The notes beneath the pieces were generated by a model, which was not told where the DNA came from, searched no databases, and was given only the letters and a program-made list of their open reading frames with translations. This document shows, piece by piece, positions 56,997 to 64,000 of a stretch of DNA of 64,000 nt. Each line of letters begins with the position of its first letter. The first letter of the stretch is position 1. Both the position numbers and the translations under genes were made by a program. The stretch lies in assembly GCA_973895155.1 (NCBI GenBank), contig OZ316893.1, positions 13,330,001-13,394,000 on the forward strand, in the 5' to 3' direction. This DNA comes from Marsupella aquatica. Lineage: Eukaryota; Marchantiophyta.

Positions 56997-57540
56997 TGCA
57001 CGAAAGATTTTGAGGTGAGAGCAAGATGTCGAGGAGAGGCAAAGATGTTGAAGGCAACGGCAAGATGTCAAGGAGAGGGCAAGATTTTGAGATGAGGCAA
57101 AAGATGTTGAGGTGAGGGCACAATGTCAAGTTGAGGAAAAGATGGGGACGTGAGAGAAAGATGTTGAGGCAAGGGCAAGATGTCAAGGAGAGCAAAGATA
57201 AGGAGGTGAGGTAAAGATGTTGAGGTGAAAAAAGGCGTTGATGAGAGAAAGAGATGTTGATGTGAGGAAAAGAAGTCAAGGTGAGAAAAGGAGGTCGAGG
57301 AGAGAAAAGATGGCAAGGTGAGAAAAAGATATAATGATGAACTATGAAAGATGTCGAGAGAAAAGATGTTGAGGGTGACGGAAAGATATTGTAGTGAGAT
57401 AACGATATTAAGTTGAGAAAAAGATGTCAAGCAAGGTGAAAAAAGATGTCATGGTGAGATAAGATGTCAATGTGATAAGAAATGGTGAGATTCATGAGAG
57501 AAAGATGTCAAAGTAAGGTAAAGTTGTTGTGGTGGTGTTA
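56997..57540. repeat. Purine-rich degenerate minisatellite
   Basis: A variable ~17-22-bp motif, GATGT(C/T)(A/G)AGGTGAGAAAAA, repeats about 25-30 times. The plus strand is almost free of C runs, giving strong purine asymmetry. Frames on the minus strand (Phe/Leu/Ser/His-rich) are by-products. Confidence 0.8.
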
Positions 57541-58411
57541 AATAATAAATGCGTTTGCACATGGAAATTGGAGTTGCAAGATAACAACCACCTATCTATT
57601 TAACCCATGGTTGTTTTTTACCCAAATTTTTCTGGCCTCCCTATTTCCCCCCTCTCCCATCCTCTCACTTTCTTTCCTTGCTTTCCCCTCTTGCCCTCCT
57701 AGTGCCTCATCCTTCCTCCTCCCCCTTTTTCTTCCCTTTAGCACCATTAAAAAGGTTTCTTAATGAGTTAAAAAATGGGAAGAAAAGATAATTAACCTCT
57801 AAACAATTAAATCTCCTTTTTAAGAGCAAAAGCCAAAATAATTTAATGTCAATCTACTCTACTTGGGTACTTTCCCTTGGTGCTAGCTCCATGCCAAAAA
57901 GCATTATCTGGAGTCAATCTATTTTCATTTTAATGATCCATGCCAAAATGTACTCTAAATAGACCATAAAATAATCTACTTCCATTTTAATGCTCAATGC
58001 CAAAAAGTACTATAAGCAAGCTATAGTAACAAGTATATCTACAATACTTTGTATTATAAATTATAACTAATCTTAGGTACTCATCTCACTCAATCCAAAA
58101 ACCTTAAATAATTCTAAAAAATATTTGACGATTGAGCACAAACTCCTCTTTCACTTTTGTAATGGGATGGTGGACTAAAATGGGAGGATTCCTTATTCTA
58201 GTAGTAGATTTGAAGTGTATTTTGCATGAACCCCATAGATGGGGAATCCAAGCACCACGATGAGCAGCTTTGATCAAAACAATCCACCCATTTGTTGGGC
58301 CTCGGTTTACGGGTTCAGCCGGTGAAGAGTCGTGCATGGAGTCCAGCTGGGTTACCCTTTGATCTTGCGCTTCCCCCTGGGTTCTTACGTCCAGCCGATG
58401 GTCTTCGGGTC
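57541..58411. other. Non-coding stretch
   Basis: Pyrimidine-rich near 57630-57740, otherwise A+T-rich. Nothing recognised. CTTGG at 58412-58416 is the target duplication of the solo LTR. Confidence 0.45.
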
Positions 58412-58416
58412 CTTGG

Positions 58417-58748
58417 TGTTGAACTAAGACGTCATTCGCAACGACCATAGAACCATGACTCATTCCATGCACACGTAGTCGACACAATCTCTACGTGGTT
58501 CACCTTTTCTCCAAGGCTACGTCCACACGAACACTCAAGCTTTACTTTAAGAGTAGACGAACACACATCCTTTCCCTCTTCCTCAAGTTGCTCTGTTACA
58601 ATGAGTAAGCACCACACACCAGCGGCTTACACTAGCCCTGGTATATACAAGGTCACACACGACTAATCTAACCTCAGCTAAGATCCTAACTGTGGTTAGC
58701 CTAAGTGCCGTAACCTATGAGTCACAAGACTAAGAGCAATCCTTAACA
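58417..58748 (-). mobile_element. Solo LTR (332 bp), copia-type
   Basis: On the minus strand it runs TGTTAAGGATTGCTCTTAGT ... TTAGTTCAACA. It is flanked by perfect CTTGG duplications (58412-58416 and 58749-58753) with no internal region, so the element was lost by LTR-LTR recombination. It contains GTGGACGTAGCC and GGTGAACCACGTA. A relative lies at 63590-63920. Confidence 0.9.
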
Positions 58749-58753
58749 CTTGG

Positions 58754-60178
58754 CTCCCCAGTCGGTTCCGCCTCCTTTTGCTCATCTTTCATTGCTGACG
58801 CTCTACAACCTGCCTTAGCCCCTACTCCTATGCTCCCTAAGTTAACAGATTCTCAGGCAGCATTTGGGTTGTTGTTGAGATGCATTCACCCTCGTGCGTC
58901 CTATTTGGCTCGAACACATCCCCCTACCAAGGATCTTTATCTACACCTTCGAGCGTTTGATGTCTCCATTCGTGAGACTTTGGCCTCTCTTTTAGGGCCA
59001 GGTTACTTTGCTCTCATCTCCGTGGCTTCATCGACAGCTCAGTCTTCCTATTTCTCACGGTGGTTTGGGGCTTACTTCCACTGAGCGCCTTGCACCTTTG
59101 GCCTTTTTGGGCGTGTGGGCGGCCGTCTTCTCATTGTTGGTAGATCGTTTCCTTACTGAGGATCGACCTTTTTTACTTTCATTTCTCATGGAGGTAGAGG
59201 ATGGTTCCCTCCCATTTCAAGTTCATTTGCGCACGGCGCGGTCATCATTACCAGATCCTGTTCGAGCTGCGTTACCTTCATTTCAAGAGTTTTTATCCTT
59301 GGACCCCATCCGTCTTCAGGCAGACCTTATTGGGCGTATGCACGCTTTCACCCTCTCCAGCATCCTCACCAAGGCACCTGACACGGACCAAGCTCGAATT
59401 CTTTCTTCCGGAGGGAAGGGCGTAGGAGGCTGGCTTTAGGCCAATCCAGTCATTCTTCACCTGTGGATGTTTCAGCGGAGTTTGCGACAGCCATGCGTCT
59501 TCGTATGGGCTTGCCCCACCCACTTCTTGCTGGTTTATCTCCTACTTGCACTTATGGGAAGCCTTGTGATGCCACAGGTGTCCATCTTCTTTGGTGCAGT
59601 TTGGGCGGTGAAACCATTTTTGTTCACGACGTTGTGAGAGATGCAACTCCTCAGGTTCTCTCTGGGTCTTTGGTCTGCGCACGGCGGGAGGTGGTGCTCG
59701 AGTTACCTGGTCCTCCATCACAACGGTTACGGGTGGATCTTACCATGGTCCGTGAGGGTCAACGTACTTTGGCAGATGTAGTGGCAGTGTAGTGGTGGCA
59801 AACCCATTGCGCCAAGACATCATTGGGACAACGGCAACAACGAAGGAGGCCAAATATGTTGCACGAGCTTCATCTGATAGCTTCCTGCCCATTGCTCTTG
59901 AGATCTTTGGGCGTCTCCATCATCAGTTTGACGGGCTTCTTTGCCAAGCTGCTCGGGATGTTCACGGCCGGATGGGTCCCACCGGACCCCTGCTATCTGT
60001 TTTGACCATGTACTTTCACCAACGCATTTCAGTCACCTTACAGCGTGCTCAAGCTCGGGCCATCTATCGTCGATCTCTAACAGTGGGTGCTAGTGTGACT
60101 CCGCAGCAGCTAGCCCCCCTAGAGGACATTCCAGTCCCACTTGCCGATTTAGTTTTGACACTTGATGTAGACCATTAG
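58754..60178 (+). pseudogene. LINE-like reverse-transcriptase C-terminal remnant (broken)
   Basis: Pieces of one protein lie in successive frames: 58830-59045, 59015-59439, 59450-59792 and 59792-60178. They resemble the C-terminal region of non-LTR reverse transcriptases: LPISHGGLGLTS, then MRLRMGLPHP, a Cys/His cluster (CTYGKPC ... HLLWC), RLRVDLTM, and KEAKYVARASSDSFLP followed by LAxEIFG-type text. Cys/His plus a following acidic segment recalls restriction-like-endonuclease LINEs, but this is uncertain. At least three frameshifts and a TAG at 59437-59439 disable it. The catalytic RT core is missing upstream, where the solo LTR sits. Confidence 0.6.
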
Positions 60179-61026
60179 CTTTTTGTCACATTTGCTAAGA
60201 ATGATGAGGACCTTGGTCCATTTGTGGTAGTTTTAGTTACTCTTTCTTGCTTTTTAGAGGTTTCCTTTTGCTCACTTCTTTTGCATTTGGTTTTGTCCAC
60301 TCTGGACCTCTCTTGTTTATTCTTTTGTACTCTATTTGGCCCTTTTCTGTAAAAAGTATGTGTATTGAATCCAAGATGCCTCTTTGGAAATTGAGAAAAT
60401 TAAATATCAACTGATTACCCAACATCTATAATATAATACTAACGTGTAGGTCTTTGTGAATATTACTTTGTTGTTTCCTTTGGGCTTGTGCTATATTTTG
60501 TATTGAGTGGAGGCCTTTTTCCCCTAATTCTGTCCTCACGACCTTTCTTTTGGCAAAGTGTGTCGGTGGCACTTCAGAGGGCTCACTCAGACTTTCATCA
60601 TTCTTTGTAGAGCTGAGGCAGTTGGTTTTAGGACCTCTAGAAGATTTCTCTTTGGGACCCTCCTATGCGGTTTACTCTAGAGCTCTACCAGACTTTTCAA
60701 TTACCAACCGATAGGGTTTAAGTTCTCTTTTTGCTTCTTAGTCCTTTATTTTTGAGGGATACCCCTTGTCTTCTTTAGCTTTCTTGGTCTTCTTGGGGTC
60801 TTTCCCTTTCCCTGGCTTTTGGTTCTTTTGCCTCTGGGCCCATGTCTTTTAGTTTGGCTGCCCTGTCTTTTTGGCAGTGTGATATACACATTGTATATTT
60901 CCTTAGTTTGGGAGTGAGATTATTCCCTGCATCTGTACTTTAGTAAATCATCAATGTATATCGTTCATAACCTATTTTGTAGAATGAAATCATAGACTAT
61001 AATTTTTTTGGCGAGTGAAATTTTAA
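60179..61026. other. T-rich non-coding stretch
   Basis: It may be the 3' untranslated tail of the LINE-like remnant, since it follows directly on the same strand. No tail or duplication confirms this. Confidence 0.35.
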
Positions 61027-61494
61027 TATTTAAAGTAGTGCAATGGCATCCCGATTGATTTGCACAAGTACTCTGCAAAATATGGACTATTTTTTGTTCT
61101 AGGAAGTAGCCAAATACAACTCAGATTCTGGTTTTGCTTATATTTTTAAAAATATTGTATACAATGAAAAGTCAGTTTTTACTTCAATATGCTAAGAATC
61201 TCCTTTAAACTTACATCCCAAAATTATTTTCAAGGTTTCATTAAACTCTTCAACTATTACTATTTAAAGTAGTGCAATGACATCCCGATTGATTTGCACA
61301 AGTACTCTGCAAAATATGGACTATTTTTTATTCTAGGAAGTAGCCAAATACAACTCAGATTCTGGTTTTGCTTATATTTTTAAAAATATTGTATACAATG
61401 AAAAGTCAGTTTTTACTTCAATATGCTAAGAATCTCCTTTAAACTTACATCCCAAAATTATTTTCAAGGTTTCATTAAACTCTTCAACTATTAC
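61027..61494. repeat. Perfect-period tandem duplication, 2 x 234 bp
   Basis: 61027-61260 and 61261-61494 are adjacent direct copies starting TATTTAAAGTAGTGCAAT. Only two differences were seen (CAATGGCAT/CAATGACAT and TTTTTTG/TTTTTTA), so it is recent. Each copy includes AAAAATATTGTATACAATG. Confidence 0.95.
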
Positions 61495-62797
61495 TGGCAG
61501 GGTGTCCATCGAGCATATCTCTCGGTGTCCTTCCCATGCATACGCATTGGTATTCAAGCTAGTGTTTGATGTTCATCAAGCAATCATCAAGCAATCGAGG
61601 TAGATCTCGTGACCCGTCAAAAAACAAAAAGATTTCTTTCGAAAGGATGGACCCACATCCTCAAAGGAGGTGGGGAGGACAAAAGCTCCAAGAGGAATAT
61701 CATAATGGGTAGTTAGCAATATCTGCCACCCCTCCCCCTCCCCTCAAGGAACTCGCAACGAGAGTGCTGAAAGTGCATTTTTCCAGTTCAACTTAGCAAG
61801 AATCAACACTAATGAGTATTTCGGCTCAAACTCCCAAAAATGGTCGGTCATGGAAGACTTGAAAAGTGGTCTAGGTATGGTGATACAGTAGTAGGTGGAG
61901 ACTTTAGAATGGGCCAAACTTTAATTCTCATTTTGACTCACTACAGTAGCTCGAATACCCATTCCTATGAGTTCCCTATACCCAGACTCACATGCCTTTC
62001 CATACTCGCAAGCACTTTATGTCATCATAGAAGTTACATGCTATGAATTCACTCAACCAGTAAGTTACGGACTGTAGACTTTGACTGTGAATTATAGTAT
62101 AGATTTAGCAATACAAATGCCATAATTAATGAGTTTTTGCTCAGCTGTGATTTTGCTAAAGAAACTCTTTTTAATTAAGATAACTATGTTTGTTGACTAT
62201 GAGCATTCGATCAAGTTCCCACTCAAGAGAAGTTCCTATAAGAATCTTGTAGATACGCAGTAGCTCCTTATCAAGCGCTGACAACTCCCATTATATTGCC
62301 AACAAGTGCATAAAAGGATGCAAAGTTTTTACTCATTAAGATAGTATTGTTTGTTGACAACCAGTTTCCAGTTGCTGGTGAAAAGAAACAAGCACCAAGA
62401 GCTGATCAAAGACCTAAAAAAAAAAGCTCTTGAGAAAACAGTGAACGAGAACCTAGAGCTGAACAAGAAACTTGGAGTGCAAGTGTATAAAAAATCAAGA
62501 TCCAACTTAATATTGGAAGAGAAGATTTACCTCTTGAAAAATGATTCTTACCCATTTTTCTTCCTTTAAGTCTAATTGGAAAATCCAGTTCCATAATAAC
62601 AGGATTGTTCATCACATTTTCCCACTTTTGTAGCTACATGGATTTTGGTGATTTATGGGTGTTTGGTTTTAGGCAAGGCCAGTTGAAAAGTCTACCCAGG
62701 TTGTTATATGATACAAATTGTATGTCCTTTTTGTTTGGAAATTTTCTTTGCCCTCTCGTTTCCCTAACACATGGCTGTCTCCCCTGTCACCCTTTGT
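61495..62797. other. Non-coding stretch
   Basis: Only short frames; nothing recognised. Confidence 0.4.
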
Positions 62798-62798
62798 T

Positions 62799-62843
62799 TC
62801 TCCTTGCTTGCCGGCAGGGAGAAACTGCCGGCAAGCAAGGAGA
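62799..62843. repeat. Perfect hairpin, 19-bp arms, 7-nt loop
   Basis: 62799-62817 and 62825-62843 are exact inverted copies (arm core CTTGCTTGCCGGCAG) around loop GGAGAAA. It could be a small fold-back or a transposon footprint; no terminator role is expected in this context. Confidence 0.93.
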
Positions 62844-63584
62844 CAATACTCGTTGTTTCTCAATGCACACATAGGGACTGACAACACTAGTGTCTCTACA
62901 CAGCCCCCACTTCACTCCCAATTACAGTACTTTGTGTGGATGTTGGGTTATATGGCCACAGACCTAGGATTAAATTATAAGAGATAATCTTAATGAGGTC
63001 CCCCCCCCCCGCGCCCCTTGGAATCTGATCTTCTTGTGACTCATCATATTTGACCTACAGTAAGAATTTCAATGGACCAGCCAAATACATCCCCAAACAG
63101 TTGTTGAGCCATTTTTTGCTTCCATTCAGCCACTCCACATAGTTATTTGTCCTCAGAAGAAGAGAGGACAACCCTGGGCATCCCAACAACCAAACTTGGC
63201 ATGGCTCAAGTGGAAAGTTATTGTCAAGTATCATTTGATTTTGGGTGTTGGATAGGGTTGGAGAAACCTGTCACAATGACATTCATACACTTCTTCTTTG
63301 TCCTGAGTGAGGGCCCCTTTGGTGTGAGGATGTCAAGAAGCTTTTCATACTAAGAATTCCTCTCCACAGATTGTCACCTTTGTAAAATGTATAGTGTTTG
63401 GATGTGCGGATTACTCCAAAGCTTATGTGTTAAACACAAACACCAAATTTAAAACATGAGATCCATTTTTTACCCTGTTTTGCTAGGTCTAATATTAGTT
63501 GGTATTACCAGAGCACACGTACAATTCAATGCTTGCTGCATTTTGTTTTGGGTTGCTAATGTCCATTAGAGTTCTGGACAACGC
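62844..63584. other. Non-coding stretch
   Basis: Contains a C-run of about 10 at 63001-63010. No gene is recognised. Confidence 0.45.
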
Positions 63585-63589
63585 TAGAT

Positions 63590-63920
63590 TGTTAAGGATT
63601 GTTCTTAGTCTTGTGACTCAAAGGTTGCGACACTTAGGTTAACCTCAGTTAGGGACTTAGCTGAGGTTAGGTGAGTCGTGTGTGACCTTGCATATAACAG
63701 GGCTAGTGTAAGCCGCTGGTATGTGGTGTTTGCTCATTGTAATGGAGCAACTTGAGGAAGAGAGAGAGCTTGTGTGTTCGACTACTCTGAAGTAAAATTG
63801 GAGTGTTTGTGTGGACGTAGCCTTAGAGAAGAGGTGAACCACGTATGGATTGTGTCGACTACATGTGCATGGTATGAGTTATGATTATATCGTCATGAAG
63901 GAAGACATCATACTTCAACA
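63590..63920 (+). mobile_element. Solo LTR (331 bp), same family as 58417-58748
   Basis: It runs TGTTAAGGATTGTTCTTAGT ... CATACTTCAACA, with GTGGACGTAGCC and GGTGAACCACGTA near the 3' side. It is flanked by TAGAT (63585-63589) and TAAAT (63921-63925), a target duplication with one mismatch. No primer site follows, so it is a solo LTR, older than or mutated relative to the 58417 copy. Confidence 0.82.
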
Positions 63921-64000
63921 TAAATGCCATGGGGGCTTGGTATTCCTAACGCCAGATGTGGCAATCTAATTTCAAACCTTGAAAATATGAAGGGCAACAA

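Noticed and set aside
62799-62843. Rho-independent terminator
   Set aside because: There is no bacterial-type gene context and no following T-run.

Overview
The window is plant nuclear DNA. Two intact Ty1/copia retrotransposons with plant-type initiator-Met tRNA primer sites, a spliced DUF3754 gene with a plant-like exon pattern, an F-box gene, CACTA-, Mutator- and Tourist-like DNA transposons, tRNA-derived SINEs and many minisatellites all fit a repeat-rich land plant. I cannot name the species. A non-seed plant (lycophyte, fern or bryophyte) is a guess only. There are no bacterial operons, CRISPR arrays or rRNA genes.

Layout. 1-5.5 kb holds non-coding DNA with a 159-bp Mutator-like MITE (1103-1261) and a related 1.4-kb element (3007-4382) that carries an internal tandem array. 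5521-11639 is a complete copia element with identical 457-bp LTRs and a GTCAT target duplication. 11.6-21.5 kb is gene-poor, with SINE pieces, a ~95-bp tandem array, an AC microsatellite and two weak exon candidates. 21520-27970 (minus strand) is a gene for a DUF3754 membrane protein, resolved here into 15 exons that join in phase. 29.7-31.6 kb is a CACTA-like terminus with subterminal TGACTA motifs and a spliced DUF8039-like transposon gene. An LTR fragment and a Tourist-like MITE follow.

33988-40043 is a second complete copia element of the same family and orientation (421-bp LTRs, TTTTG target duplication). 40-48 kb holds minisatellites, an LTR fragment, a SINE and duplications. 48123-49412 is an intronless F-box gene, preceded by a CT microsatellite and a fourfold ~140-bp repeat. 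52.7-55.1 kb is a degenerate ~96-bp satellite with a ~527-bp higher-order repeat. 57.0-57.5 kb is a purine-rich minisatellite. 58.4-60.2 kb is a broken LINE-like reverse-transcriptase C-terminus interrupted by a solo LTR. A 234-bp tandem duplication, a 19-bp perfect hairpin and a second solo LTR close the window.

Only two host genes are well supported (DUF3754 and F-box). The rest is mostly mobile or repeated DNA. The most notable signal is in the copia family. In both copies gag and pol lie in one reading frame, separated by a single UGA that sits inside a 45-nt GT...AG-bounded segment whose removal would keep the frame. The U3 also holds a variable-length array of 18-bp promoter-like units. 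I found no convincing new defence-type or multi-gene system.
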